Source: Nonomuraea gerenzanensis
Lineage (GTDB): Bacteria > Actinomycetota > Actinomycetes > Streptosporangiales > Streptosporangiaceae
Direction of reading: 5' to 3'
Assembly (NCBI RefSeq): GCF_020215645.1
Contig: NZ_CP084058.1
Span: 11,896,501 to 11,960,500 of the forward strand
DNA: 64,000 nucleotides
Shown here: piece by piece, positions 42,403 through 50,888 of the stretch
How positions within the stretch are numbered: position 1 is the stretch's first letter
How the letters are laid out: every line of letters starts with the position of its first letter
Notes under the pieces: model-generated
What the model was told of the DNA's origin: nothing
The model's input: only the letters and a program-made list of their open reading frames with translations
The model's database searches: none
Translations under genes and position numbers: made by a program

Positions 42403-42933
42403 TCAGACCGTGGTCGCTTCCTCGGCCACGTCGAGCCTCGAGTGCGCTGCCAGGGCCTGGAGCGCGCGCATCGCCGCGCCCGCGTGGTTGCCCCAGGTGT
42501 TGAAGTAGGAGAACTGCCACCACCACAGGGCTTCGTGCGGGCGCCCCGCGTGGTAGTGGCGCAGCCCGTGGATGAGGTCGGCGGCCACCGCGGTCAGGTC
42601 GTCGGACAGCCGGTACGGCGTGACGCTGGTGTCCTTGTACGGGTCGAACACCTCGGCGTAGTCGTCGACCGCCTCCAGCCGCTCGGCCAGCGCCGTGCGG
42701 ACCCCGTCGATGTCGGGATCCTCGCTCATCGGCGGCTCGTAGTTGCCGGCGAGGATGACGTCGCGGTTGGCGCCGAGCTTGGCGCCCGCCAGGCTCATCT
42801 GGGCGACCTCCACGAGCAGGATCGACCAGATGGCGTCGCCGCCCTCGCCGCCCGCGACCCTGGTCAGGCCGTCCACGTAGTTCTGTGCGTGCCCGGAGAT
42901 CTCTTCCGCCAGCGCGCTCCACTGGTCAGACAT
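42403..42933 (-). CDS. DUF5063 domain-containing protein
   Basis: A 176-aa acidic protein with the DUF5063 pattern: an N-terminal helix [16 protein letters not shown], then [48 protein letters not shown]. Function unknown, but the family often follows recR in actinobacteria. Start ATG 42933 has GGAGG upstream and overlaps the recR stop by 8 bp. Confidence 0.87.
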   Translation of the reverse strand: MSDQWSALAEEISGHAQNYVDGLTRVAGGEGGDAIWSILLVEVAQMSLAGAKLGANRDVILAGNYEPPMSEDPDIDGVRTALAERLEAVDDYAEVFDPYKDTSVTPYRLSDDLTAVAADLIHGLRHYHAGRPHEALWWWQFSYFNTWGNHAGAAMRALQALAAHSRLDVAEEATTV

Positions 42934-43525
42934 CCAGCAGCCTCCGTCCTTCGAACGCGCGGCCCAAGGTGACCTCGTCGGCGTACTCGAGATCACCGCC
43001 CACAGGCAGACCGCTGGCCAGTCGTGTCACTTTGATGCCCATCGGCTTGACCAGACGGGCGAGGTAGGTAGCCGTCGCCTCGCCCTCGAGATTGGGGTCG
43101 GTGGCGAGGATGAGCTCGGTGACGCGGCCGTCGGCCAGCCGCGTCATCAGCTCGCGGATGCGCAGGTCCTCGGGGCCGATGCCGTCGATCGGGCTGATCG
43201 CGCCGCCGAGCACGTGATAGGTGCCGCGGAACTCGCGCGTCTTCTCGATCGCCACGACGTCCTTGGACTCCTCGACCACGCAGATGACATGGGTGTCGCG
43301 GCGGGTGTCGCGGCAGATGCGGCACTCCTCCTCCGCGGCCACGTTCCCGCAGACCCGGCAGAAGCGGACCTTGTCCTTGACCTCCAGCAACGCGTGCGCC
43401 AGCCGTTTGACGTCGGCTGGATCGGCCGCCAGCAGGTGGAACGCGATCCGCTGCGCGCTCTTGGGACCGACGCCGGGCAGCAGGCCCAGCTCGTCGATCA
43501 GGTTCTGGACGACCCCTTCGTACAT
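42926..43525 (-). CDS. recR: Recombination mediator RecR
   Basis: A 199-aa protein: N-terminal HhH-type segment [18 protein letters not shown], a C4 zinc finger (Cys56, Cys59, Cys68, Cys71), then a Toprim domain with [26 protein letters not shown] and [15 protein letters not shown]. It loads RecA at gaps with RecF/RecO. The ATG lies 2 bp after the ybaB stop. Confidence 0.96.
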   Translation of the reverse strand: MYEGVVQNLIDELGLLPGVGPKSAQRIAFHLLAADPADVKRLAHALLEVKDKVRFCRVCGNVAAEEECRICRDTRRDTHVICVVEESKDVVAIEKTREFRGTYHVLGGAISPIDGIGPEDLRIRELMTRLADGRVTELILATDPNLEGEATATYLARLVKPMGIKVTRLASGLPVGGDLEYADEVTLGRAFEGRRLLDV

Positions 43526-43527
43526 GC

Positions 43528-43878
43528 CTAGAACCCTGGCAACTGTCCGAGGCCGCCGCCACCCAGCCCCTGGGCCAGCGGGCCGAGCTTCTCCTGCTGC
43601 AGATCGGCTGCCGCCCGCACGGCGTCGCGCACAGCCGCGATCACCAGGTCGGCGATCGTGTCGGCGGTGTCCTGCGCGTCGCCCGCGTCGATCACACTCG
43701 GGTCGATCTTGAGCTCGAGCAGCTCGCCCGAGCCGTTGACGACGGCCGTGACCAGGCCGCCGCCCGATGAGCCCTCGATCTGCGCGTCGTTGAGCTCCTG
43801 CTGGGCGCTCACAAGCTGCTGCTGCATGAGCTGTGCCTGCTCCAGCAGCTGCTGCAGGTTGACATCCCCTGGGTTCAC
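43528..43878 (-). CDS. ybaB: YbaB/EbfC family nucleoid-associated protein
   Basis: A 116-aa DNA-binding protein: [29 protein letters not shown] coiled-coil helix, then [25 protein letters not shown]. It precedes recR as in most bacteria. Start GTG 43878 has GAGGAG 9 nt upstream; the C-terminal tail is Gly-rich. Confidence 0.9.
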   Translation of the reverse strand: MNPGDVNLQQLLEQAQLMQQQLVSAQQELNDAQIEGSSGGGLVTAVVNGSGELLELKIDPSVIDAGDAQDTADTIADLVIAAVRDAVRAAADLQQEKLGPLAQGLGGGGLGQLPGF

Positions 43879-44341
43879 CGTCGTGCGCTCCTCGTGGCTC
43901 CGCGTTCTTGACTGCCACGAGCCTACGGGGTTTGGGCGGAGTCCTGTACTGGCGGAGCACCCCGGTTTCCGTCCGCGACATCCCATCCCGTTTCCATGTG
44001 CCGCGTGAGGCGGCCGTTGCCGGCCCCGTACCGCCGCCCTGACCTGGCCCCCGCGGCCGTGTTCCGACGTGTTCCCCGCCGGGCCCGCGTCCGACACCTT
44101 TTGTCGTGGTCTGTCGAACATCGGAGTGTTTTGGCCGGGTCTCGGCCCCCCTCCAGTGTCCGAGACCCGGCCATCACGCCGGCGGAGCGGCCGCACCACG
44201 CCGACGCGTTGGCAAAGGACGTTACGCAGAGGAACGTTGCACACACGTTGCGTTCATTCAATCACCCTCTGCAATCCCCCTGAACGGGTTGCGCTGGGCG
44301 GGCGCAAGACGGATGCTCTAATTGACTACTTGGAGTGACCG
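43879..44341. other. 463-bp gene-free stretch between ybaB and the GAF regulator
   Basis: Holds the divergent promoters of ybaB-recR (minus) and the GAF regulator (plus). The half nearest the GAF gene is less GC-rich. It contains a dyad GAACG (44232-44236) / CGTTC (44251-44255) and a repeated ACGTTGC. No RNA gene or credible ORF was seen; open frames here have poor codon use. Confidence 0.5.
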
Positions 44342-45805
44342 ATGAGTTACGCCCATCTTGACGCGTACTCCCGCCTTCTACGCGGAGCGCACGAAGCCGT
44401 AGCGACAGGTGGGGCCTGGCCGGCGTCGCCCCGCCATCTGATCAAGGCGTCCTGGCGCCGTTCGCTGGACGCGGGGATCGACCTTGAGGGCAAGAGTGCC
44501 CCACTTGTCTGCGACCCCACCTCGATAAGAGACATCAGGGAAATCCACCCCCTGCAACCCTTGCTGCCCCTGCTCGCCCAGACCCTGTCCGGACTGGCCG
44601 ACGAGACCGGCCACATCATGATCGTCACAGACAGCGACGGACGGGTATTGTGGCGCGAAGGCAACTACTCGGTCATGTGCCGCGCCGACCGCGTCGGCCT
44701 GGCCGCCGGCCACCAGTGGGGCGAGCCCGACGTCGGCACCAACGGCATCGGCACCGCCCTGGCCACCGGCAGGCCCGTGCACGTGTACTCCGAGGAGCAC
44801 CTGATGCGGGTGCTGCACATCTGGTCCTGCAGCGCCGCCCCCATCACCGACCCCGACTCGGGGCGCGTCATCGGCTGCGTGGACGTCAGCGGCACCGCCC
44901 CCAGTCTGCACCCCGCCACGGTCGCCCTCGTGGCCGCCACCGCCAAGCTCGCCGAGACCCAGCTCGCCCTGCGGATGCACGAGCGCGACGAACGGCTGCG
45001 CCGCCGGTACGAGTCCCTGCGCGGCCGGCCCGGCATCCTCCTGTCGTCCACCGGCCGCGTCATCTCCGGCGACCCGGGCGGCGACCTGGGCGAGCGCGTC
45101 CACCTCGGCGGCCCGCTGGGAGAGCGCCTCCACCCCGCCCCCACCGATCGGGGCGGGCGGCGCCTGGTCCTGCGGGACGGCACCGCCGCCTTCCTCGAAC
45201 CCTTCGCCGGCGGCTTCCTCCTGCGCCCCACCCCGTCCGCCGCCCCGCCCACCCTCACCCTGTCGCTCCTCGGCGAAGGCACCCCGACCGCCTCCTTCGG
45301 CGACGACACGCGGCCCCTGTCGCTGCGCCACGCCGAGCTCCTCGCCCTCCTCACCCTCCACCCGCACGGGCTGACGGCCGAGCAGCTCTCCTTCCACCTG
45401 TACGGGGACGACGGCAACCCGGTGACGATCAGGGCCGAGATCCACCGGCTGCGCGGGCAGCTCGGGGAGGCCATCGCCGCCAAGCCGTACCGGCTGGCCT
45501 GCCCGGTGGAGGCCGACTTCATGACCGTGCGCCGCCTCCTGACCTCCGACGATCCGGCGGGGCTGGCCCGGGCTTATCCGGGTCCGCTGCTGCCCCGCTC
45601 CGAGTCGCCCGAGATCCGGCGGGAGCGGGATGAGCTGGAGGCTCAGGTACGGGCTTATCTGTTGCGGCGTGGGGGGCCTGAGGAGTTGTGGGCTTATGCG
45701 CAGACGTGCAACGGGCGGGATGATTACGAGGTGCTGGAGCGGCTCGCCGCCCTGCCTGCCACCGATCTCCGCTCCGCCGCCGCCCGCTCCCGGCTGCTCT
45801 CCTGA
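44342..45805 (+). CDS. GAF-domain transcriptional regulator with C-terminal winged helix
   Basis: A 487-aa protein. An N-terminal helical region includes HLIKASWRRSLDAG, as in acetoin-metabolism-type regulators. A GAF domain (about 75-200, TDSDGRVLWREGNYSVM, NGIGTALATGRPVHVYSEEHL) follows. There is no sigma-54 AAA domain; instead a C-terminal winged helix (about 330-400: LSLRHAELLALLTLHPHGLTAEQLSFHLYGDDGNPV) with a helical tail. It probably senses a small ligand or redox state. It sits between ybaB and dnaX on the opposite strand. Confidence 0.75.
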   Translation: MSYAHLDAYSRLLRGAHEAVATGGAWPASPRHLIKASWRRSLDAGIDLEGKSAPLVCDPTSIRDIREIHPLQPLLPLLAQTLSGLADETGHIMIVTDSDGRVLWREGNYSVMCRADRVGLAAGHQWGEPDVGTNGIGTALATGRPVHVYSEEHLMRVLHIWSCSAAPITDPDSGRVIGCVDVSGTAPSLHPATVALVAATAKLAETQLALRMHERDERLRRRYESLRGRPGILLSSTGRVISGDPGGDLGERVHLGGPLGERLHPAPTDRGGRRLVLRDGTAAFLEPFAGGFLLRPTPSAAPPTLTLSLLGEGTPTASFGDDTRPLSLRHAELLALLTLHPHGLTAEQLSFHLYGDDGNPVTIRAEIHRLRGQLGEAIAAKPYRLACPVEADFMTVRRLLTSDDPAGLARAYPGPLLPRSESPEIRRERDELEAQVRAYLLRRGGPEELWAYAQTCNGRDDYEVLERLAALPATDLRSAAARSRLLS

Positions 45806-45880
45806 GCGGCTGCCTTCGGCTGCGCTCCTGCGCGCCCGCCACTGCGCGCGCTCCCCGCCGTACGCCGCTACGCCCGTCGG

Positions 45881-46057
45881 CGGCCGATCAGGGGCGGCCG
45901 ATCGGGGGCGGCCGATCGGGGGCGGCCGATCGGGGGCGGCCGATCGGGGGCGGCCGATCGGGGGCGGCCGATCAGGGGCGGCCAATCGGGGGCGGCCGAT
46001 CAGGGGCGGCCAATCGGGGGCGGCCGATCAGGGGCGGCCAATCAGGGGCGGCCGATC
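45881..46057. repeat. 14-bp minisatellite between the GAF regulator and dnaX
   Basis: Twelve full copies and a partial of CGGCCGATCGGGGG, with variants at two positions (CGGCC[G/A]ATC[G/A]GGGG). The first part is nearly uniform (five identical copies in a row); the second alternates GATC and AATC variants. It fills the gap between the convergent gene ends. Confidence 0.95.
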
Positions 46058-46064
46058 TAACCGA

Positions 46065-48620
46065 TCAGGTGTGGTCGATCTCCCCGATCACCTTCGCACC
46101 GAGCTCCCGCTCCAGCAGCGCCATCCCCGAGACGGCATCCACGTCGGCATCGGCGTCGTTGAGCGGATCCACCTCATCGGTCTCAGCCCCCTTGTCCCGC
46201 CCGGGGATCGCGTCAGGCCAGGCAGCAGCGGCACCGCTACGGGCAGCGGGCACGCGCGGCCCGGCCTGAGCCGCCGCCTTGGCCGCCGACCGCGCCGCAG
46301 CCAGCCCGGCGCCCGTCTGCGCACCACCCGCCGCCGCGTCACCCGGGTGCTGGGCCGCGCTGACCGTCCGCGTGGGATCGGGGCTGGGCGGGGACCCAGG
46401 ACCGAAGTCGTCGGGAGCATCGGGCCAGGACTCATCCGTGGTCTGACGTCCCGGCGCACCGGCCGGAGGCTGGTCGGCCTCCTGACCACCCCGGTCCTCG
46501 TGGGAAGCGCCGTGCGAGGCCGTACGCCCCTGAGAGCCCCCAGAACCCTGACCGCCCTGCGGCCCCGGCACGCCCTGCGCCACCACCTGCGGCCCTGACA
46601 CACCCTGCGGCCCTGACACACCCTGCGGCCCTGACACACCCTGCGGCCCGCCGGGCCCGTGGCCGCCACCCGCCTGAGACGGCGCGGCACCCTGGGACGG
46701 GGCGCGGGCCGGTCCGCGAGGCGCGGGAGAGCCACCGACGACCGCCTCGACACGCCAGGTGCCACCGAGCACCTCGCCCAGCACCCCGGCCACCACGACG
46801 TCCTTGCCGCCGCCGGTGAAGTTCTTCATCGCGCCGACCTGGCTGAACCCGAGCGTGACCAGGTTCCCCTCGACGCCCACCACCTGGGCGTTGGTGCTCA
46901 CGTTCGCCCAGACGACGATGCTGCGCTGCTTGAGCGCGGCCAGCACGGCGGCCCACTGCGACTGCACGACACCCGCGCCCCCGGCCGTCGGAGCCCCGCC
47001 CCCAGGGCCCGGCGAAGGCTGGTACGTGCCACCGGCGGGTGCGGCAGCCGCTGGAGCAGGAGAAGGCGTCGCCGAGGCGGCACCGGGACGCACCGGCTCT
47101 GGCCAGTCGTCGCCACCTCCGCCCGTACCGGCGGGGGCGTGCGCCTGAGCGCCGGAAGCGGCGGAAGCCTGCGCGGCCGGAGCCGCATGAGCCTGCGGCG
47201 CGGCCGGATCCCCATGTGTCTGCGCGGCGGGAGCGCCGTGAGACGGCGTCTGAACGCCACCCCCAGAGGCCCCCGCGCTGTCATCGACCCCTGCCACCTG
47301 CGCCGGACCCGCGACGGACGCCGCCGCAGCGCCCGCCGGCACTGGGGCTCCATGCCCACCGCCGGCGGCGATCTGCGCCCCTACGGCGCTCACCGTCCCG
47401 AGCCCCACCGGAGAACCCCCCGCAGGAGCGACAGCCGCACGGGCCGCCGCCATCTGCGCGACGGCACCCCCACGTTCGAGCCGTTCGAGCCGCGCCAGCA
47501 GCGCCGCCTCGCCCTGCGCCGCCCCGGGCAACAGGACGCGGGCGCACATCAGCTCCAGCAGCAGCCGCGGCGAGGTGGCGCCGCGCATCTCGGTGAGCCC
47601 GGCGTTGAACACCTCGGCCGCACGGGTCAGCTCGGCCGGGCCCATGGAGGCGGCCTGCCGTACGAGCCGCTCCAGCTCGTCGGCGGGACGGTCGAGCAGG
47701 CCGCTGGAGGCGGCCTCGGGCACGTTGGCCAGGATGACCAGGTCGCGGAAACGTTCGAGCAGGTCGGAGGCGAACCGGCGCGGGTCGTGACCGCCCTCGA
47801 TCACCCGGTTGACCGTGTGGAAGACCCGGCCGCCGTCCCGGGCCGCGAACGCCTCGACGACCTCGTCGAGCAGGTCGCCGTCGGTGTAACCGAGCAGGGA
47901 CACGGCCTTGGCGTAGGTGATGCCGTCCTCCTCCGCCCCGGCGAGGAGCTGGTCGAGGATCGACAGCGAGTCACGCGCGGACCCGGCCCCCGCGCGAACG
48001 ACCAGGGGCAGCGCGGCCGGCTCGAAGGGCACGCTCTCGGAGCTGAGGATCTCCTCCATCAGCGCCTTGAGCGTCGCGGGCGGCATCAGCCGGAACGGGT
48101 AGTGGTGCGTACGCGACTTGATGGTGCCGATGACCTTTTCCGGCTCCGTCGTCGCGAAGATGAACTTCAGGTGCGGCGGGGGCTCCTCGACGAGCTTGAG
48201 CAGCGCGTTGAAACCCTCGCGGGTCACCATGTGCGCCTCGTCGATGATGTAGATCTTGTAGCGCGCGGAGACCGGGGCGAAGAACGCTCGCTCCCGCAGG
48301 TCACGCGCATCGTCCACGCCACCGTGGGAGGCGGCGTCGATCTCGATGACGTCGAGGTGCCCGGGCCCGGTCGGGGCCAGCGCGACACACGACTCGCACT
48401 CGCCACACGGATCGGGCGTGGGGCCCTGCTCGCAGTTGAGAGAACGCGCCAGGATGCGGGCGCTGGAGGTCTTGCCACATCCGCGGGGGCCGCTGAACAG
48501 GTAGGCGTGGTTGATCCGGCCCGTACGCAACGCTTGTCTCAGCGGATCTGTGACGTGTTCCTGACCCTTGACCTCGGCGAAGGTCCCGGGTCGGTACTTG
48601 CGGTAAAGCGCAAGGCTCAT
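46065..48620 (-). CDS. dnaX: DNA polymerase III subunits gamma and tau
   Basis: An 851-aa clamp-loader ATPase. Walker A GPRGCGKT is at 44-51, the zinc module has Cys63, Cys72, Cys75 and Cys78, and Walker B is YIIDEAHM. It is followed by the three clamp-loader domains (to about 380) and a very long Ala/Pro/Gly/Gln-rich tail with a conserved island QWAAVLAALKQRSIVVWANVSTNAQVV (tau-like). The tail carries three GPQGVS repeats. Start ATG 48620. The SRP RNA gene lies just upstream. Confidence 0.95.
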   Translation of the reverse strand: MSLALYRKYRPGTFAEVKGQEHVTDPLRQALRTGRINHAYLFSGPRGCGKTSSARILARSLNCEQGPTPDPCGECESCVALAPTGPGHLDVIEIDAASHGGVDDARDLRERAFFAPVSARYKIYIIDEAHMVTREGFNALLKLVEEPPPHLKFIFATTEPEKVIGTIKSRTHHYPFRLMPPATLKALMEEILSSESVPFEPAALPLVVRAGAGSARDSLSILDQLLAGAEEDGITYAKAVSLLGYTDGDLLDEVVEAFAARDGGRVFHTVNRVIEGGHDPRRFASDLLERFRDLVILANVPEAASSGLLDRPADELERLVRQAASMGPAELTRAAEVFNAGLTEMRGATSPRLLLELMCARVLLPGAAQGEAALLARLERLERGGAVAQMAAARAAVAPAGGSPVGLGTVSAVGAQIAAGGGHGAPVPAGAAAASVAGPAQVAGVDDSAGASGGGVQTPSHGAPAAQTHGDPAAPQAHAAPAAQASAASGAQAHAPAGTGGGGDDWPEPVRPGAASATPSPAPAAAAPAGGTYQPSPGPGGGAPTAGGAGVVQSQWAAVLAALKQRSIVVWANVSTNAQVVGVEGNLVTLGFSQVGAMKNFTGGGKDVVVAGVLGEVLGGTWRVEAVVGGSPAPRGPARAPSQGAAPSQAGGGHGPGGPQGVSGPQGVSGPQGVSGPQVVAQGVPGPQGGQGSGGSQGRTASHGASHEDRGGQEADQPPAGAPGRQTTDESWPDAPDDFGPGSPPSPDPTRTVSAAQHPGDAAAGGAQTGAGLAAARSAAKAAAQAGPRVPAARSGAAAAWPDAIPGRDKGAETDEVDPLNDADADVDAVSGMALLERELGAKVIGEIDHT
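46591..46644 (-). repeat. Three 18-bp repeats inside dnaX
   Basis: GGCCCTGACACACCCTGC occurs three times in a row and encodes the GPQGVS units of the DnaX tail. In frame, so copy number can change without frameshift. Confidence 0.95.
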
Positions 48621-48656
48621 ACGACCATCCCGCCTGCGAGGGGGCTCTCAACGAAG

Positions 48657-48746
48657 AGACCCCCCGCACACCCGCCAGAGCCCGCTTATCCTTGCTGCCT
48701 TCCGGCCCTGGGGAGGTTCACAGGATGACGCCGCGCGAGGGGTCCC
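48657..48746 (-). ncRNA. ffs: Small signal recognition particle RNA (4.5S type)
   Basis: The minus strand contains the SRP core: GTGAACCTCCCCAGG, then GGCCGGAAGGCAGCAAGG, the tetraloop GGAA and the asymmetric internal loop. The ends pair (5' GGGACCCC with 3' GGGGGGTC). The RNA binds Ffh to target membrane proteins. A TAGACT -10 box (48752-48757) lies 6-7 nt before the predicted 5' end. The ends are approximate. Confidence 0.92.
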
Positions 48747-48751
48747 TGGAC

Positions 48752-48757
48752 AGTCTA
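48752..48757 (-). promoter_or_regulatory. -10 box of the SRP RNA promoter
   Basis: TAGACT on the minus strand, 6-7 nt upstream of the RNA 5' end. No convincing -35 match. Confidence 0.5.
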
Positions 48758-48872
48758 GCCGCACGCCGCAGTGCTCGCTCCACCCTGCGGGGAACGCTGG
48801 GGGGAATCTCGTGAGAGCCGCCGCGGGAAATGGTGGTCTGCGCACCCGGAGAAGTCCGGTAAGCTCGTCGGC

Positions 48873-48960
48873 GGAGGATTCGCCTAGTGGCCGAGGGCGC
48901 ACGCTTGGAAAGCGTGTATAGGGCAACCTATCAGGGGTTCAAATCCCCTATCCTCCGCCA
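48873..48960 (+). tRNA. tRNA-Ser (GGA)
   Basis: A class II tRNA: acceptor stem GGAGGAT/ATCCTCC, anticodon stem-loop ACGCTTGGAAAGCGT with GGA anticodon, a long variable arm, T-loop GGTTCAAATCC, and encoded CCA end. Serine identity follows from the GGA anticodon and the long variable arm. Confidence 0.96.
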
Positions 48961-48964
48961 GCTC

Positions 48965-49007
48965 AGAGGGGTCATGCCGTGATCAGCGGCATGACCCCTC
49001 TTGCTTT
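48965..49007 (+). terminator. Terminator after tRNA-Ser
   Basis: A perfect 15-bp stem AGAGGGGTCATGCCG / CGGCATGACCCCTCT with a 7-nt loop and a downstream TGCTTT. It starts 5 bp after the tRNA CCA and lies between the tRNA and the integrase remnant. Confidence 0.85.
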
Positions 49008-49025
49008 GGGTCTCAGTTGGCCTCT

Positions 49026-49310
49026 TCAGGGCTCCTCCCCCTCCTCCCAGAGCAGGCCGTCAACCTGCCTCGCCACGGTGTTCCGGATGCCGTCGGTGAC
49101 GTGCTGGTACCGGCGTGCCATGCCGCTGCTGGACCACCCCATGATGGCCATCACGGTTCGCTCGGGAACTCCCAGGATCAGCAGGACGGTCGCGGCGGTG
49201 CGCCGGGCGTCGTGGAGCCGACCGTCCCTCAGCCCGGCCGAAGCCAGGAGGTCTTTCCACTCGTGGTAGTCGCTGTAAGGGCTGACGGGGCGACCGGCCG
49301 TGCGGAACGG
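49026..49310 (-). pseudogene. Tyrosine integrase, C-terminal remnant
   Basis: About 90 residues of a phage-type recombinase: HDARR box (Arg-His region HDARRTAATVLLILGVPERTVMAIMGW) and the nucleophile Tyr in MARRYQHV. Nothing upstream continues the integrase; the N-terminal SAM-like and catalytic Arg I regions are missing. It lies 66 bp from the tRNA-Ser, a typical attachment site, so it is a relic of an integrated element. Confidence 0.75.
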
Positions 49311-49350
49311 CGTCGGCGCGGGTCCGTGATCGCCAGCCCCCTGGACCGCA

Positions 49351-49593
49351 TCACCCGCGACCAGGCGCAGATGAGATGAGCGCTCGTTCGTCATGCGGCC
49401 ACCGTTCGCGGGCGGCGCGCGCCTGCCCGTAGTCCGCTGGAGCGTGCAGCACCTTGTATGAGCCGTCGCCGTCGCCGGCTTGGACGCGGCTGCCGGGGCC
49501 GACGACGTAGCCACCCGCGGCGCGTGTGTCGATGAGCCAGCCGACGCTCCCCCTCGCCGCAAGGCCAACGACGCGAGTTGAGAAGTGTCCCAA
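49351..49593 (-). pseudogene. Prim-Pol (bifunctional primase/polymerase) fragment
   Basis: A minus-strand segment encodes WLIDTRAAGGYVVGPGSRVQ and Y-V-L-H-A-P downstream, matching by memory the DxRGxGGYVVAPGS core of replication proteins of actinomycete integrative elements. It is short and has no matching continuation, and lies in a different frame from the integrase remnant. Together they mark a decayed element. Confidence 0.55.
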
Positions 49594-49688
49594 CTGTTCC
49601 CGGTCTCCCTAAGCCTGCTCTGAGCAGCGCGCGCCGAGTCGCCTGCGAGACAACACCCGGGACGCGAAGAAGCCGGAAGGATACTTCC

Positions 49689-50165
49689 ATGATCAAGCGC
49701 TTATTGGCGGCGTTGAGCCTCTTAGCCGCGGTTGCAGGTTGCGATGCGGCATGGTTGCCCAGGACGGTGATCACGGTCGATCCCGATGCGCTCGCGGAAG
49801 TGCGAAGCGTGGGCCGCGTCGTCACGCGGACCTTCGTGGACCCGATGTACGAGCGGACTGTTCAAGTCATCGAGGTTCTGGTGGTCGACATGCGGGCCAC
49901 CGGCTTTCTCGAAGCGCTCGACCTCGCGCGCACTCGCCTGGAGCGGCTCGGATGGAGCGAGGTCGGCTCTACTGACGTGTCGGTGCAGATGGAGTCGAGT
50001 CGCTGGGAGGGGACGACCACGACGCTCGACTCCGTGGAGGAACTGGATGCGCTCGGTGCGCGACTGGAGCCGACGGCGGGAGAAGCACTGCGGGCTGATC
50101 CGAAGAAGTGGGCGAACTACATCGTGGTGTCACTCTCCAGCGTGAACGAGAGTGTGCACGAGTAG
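49689..50165 (+). CDS. Putative lipoprotein
   Basis: A 158-aa protein. Signal peptide MIKRLLAALSLLAAVAGC with a lipobox (LAAVAGC) predicts lipidation at Cys18. The mature part is acidic with no recognised domain. Start ATG 49689 has GAAGGA upstream. Less GC-rich than its neighbours, which fits the nearby mobile-element scar. Function unknown. Confidence 0.7.
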   Translation: MIKRLLAALSLLAAVAGCDAAWLPRTVITVDPDALAEVRSVGRVVTRTFVDPMYERTVQVIEVLVVDMRATGFLEALDLARTRLERLGWSEVGSTDVSVQMESSRWEGTTTTLDSVEELDALGARLEPTAGEALRADPKKWANYIVVSLSSVNESVHE

Positions 50166-50222
50166 GTGTGAGCCCGCAGGGTCTGTCCGGTTCCCGATGA
50201 TGTCGCAGGCATGCGGGCTTCG

Positions 50223-50600
50223 TCAGGCTTCCTGATCGAACTCGGCCTTGCGCCGAGCGAGGTAGGCGGGCCAGTCGGTACGCGCGGCGACGACGTCCTC
50301 GATCGACAGCCTGATCACCCCGCAGGAGCCGACGGAGCAGGCGCGCGGCATGGAAGCGTCGATCAAGGAGATCCCCCCGATCTGATCACCGTCGTTGAAG
50401 GTGCAGAGCACGGGGTGGAAGGAGCAGTCTTCGTAGATGTCGCCGGGTCTGATGCGCCCGGGCTGGTCTCTGGTCACAGAGCAAGTTTGAGGGGCCTGGC
50501 GCACCAGGCGAACGAATTCCGCGCACCGCCTCCGCGCTCCACTGTGTCGTTCGAGCTCGGCGTGCACGGCTTCCCACGCCATCTCCGTCTGCACTACCAT
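50223..50600 (-). CDS. Conserved-looking Cys-containing protein of unknown function
   Basis: A 125-aa protein with cysteines in the middle and C-terminal half (CSVTRDQ, EDCSFHPVLCTF, RACSVGSCGV), which may bind a metal or form disulfides. The C-terminal segment LSIEDVVAARTDWPAYLARRKAEF is helical. Start ATG 50600 has AAGGGGG upstream. It is divergent from a small secreted peptide gene (36 bp between starts). Confidence 0.6.
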   Translation of the reverse strand: MVVQTEMAWEAVHAELERHSGARRRCAEFVRLVRQAPQTCSVTRDQPGRIRPGDIYEDCSFHPVLCTFNDGDQIGGISLIDASMPRACSVGSCGVIRLSIEDVVAARTDWPAYLARRKAEFDQEA

Positions 50601-50636
50601 CGCCCCCTTCATCACCGAAATCGCACGGGAGGTCCC

Positions 50637-50813
50637 ATGATCCGCACCGGACTGCTCAAGAAGATCGCCATCGTGCTCGCCGCCGGTCTCATCGCGCTCG
50701 GCCTCGGCGCGGCGACCGCCTCCGCCGCCTCCGCCGCCTCCGCCGCCTCCGTCGCCGGCGACATCGGGCTCCCCGGGGGCTCCGGCGAGATCTCGGACCA
50801 CCCTCAGCCGTAA
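50637..50813 (+). CDS. 58-aa secreted peptide
   Basis: ATG 50637 with GGGAGG 5 nt upstream. Signal peptide of about 30 residues (KKIAIVLAAGLIALGLGAATASAASA) followed by an Ala/Ser repeat and a short mature part GDIGLPGGSGEISDHPQP. No Cys, and no known RiPP or sortase motif. Its promoter must lie within the divergent gene's 5' region. Confidence 0.55.
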   Translation: MIRTGLLKKIAIVLAAGLIALGLGAATASAASAASAASVAGDIGLPGGSGEISDHPQP

Positions 50814-50888
50814 GTACCGCCCCGGACACCCAGGACCCCTGCCTTCGGCCGGTGCCGTGACGCGGTGGCCTCCGCATGATGTGGCGTC

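Noticed and set aside
45881..46057. CRISPR array
   Set aside because: Units of 14 bp are directly adjacent with no unique spacers; there are no cas genes.
48957..49600. Duplicated tRNA 3' end (att site) bounding the element remnant
   Set aside because: No second copy of the tRNA-Ser 3' end sequence was found near the remnants, so element limits cannot be drawn.
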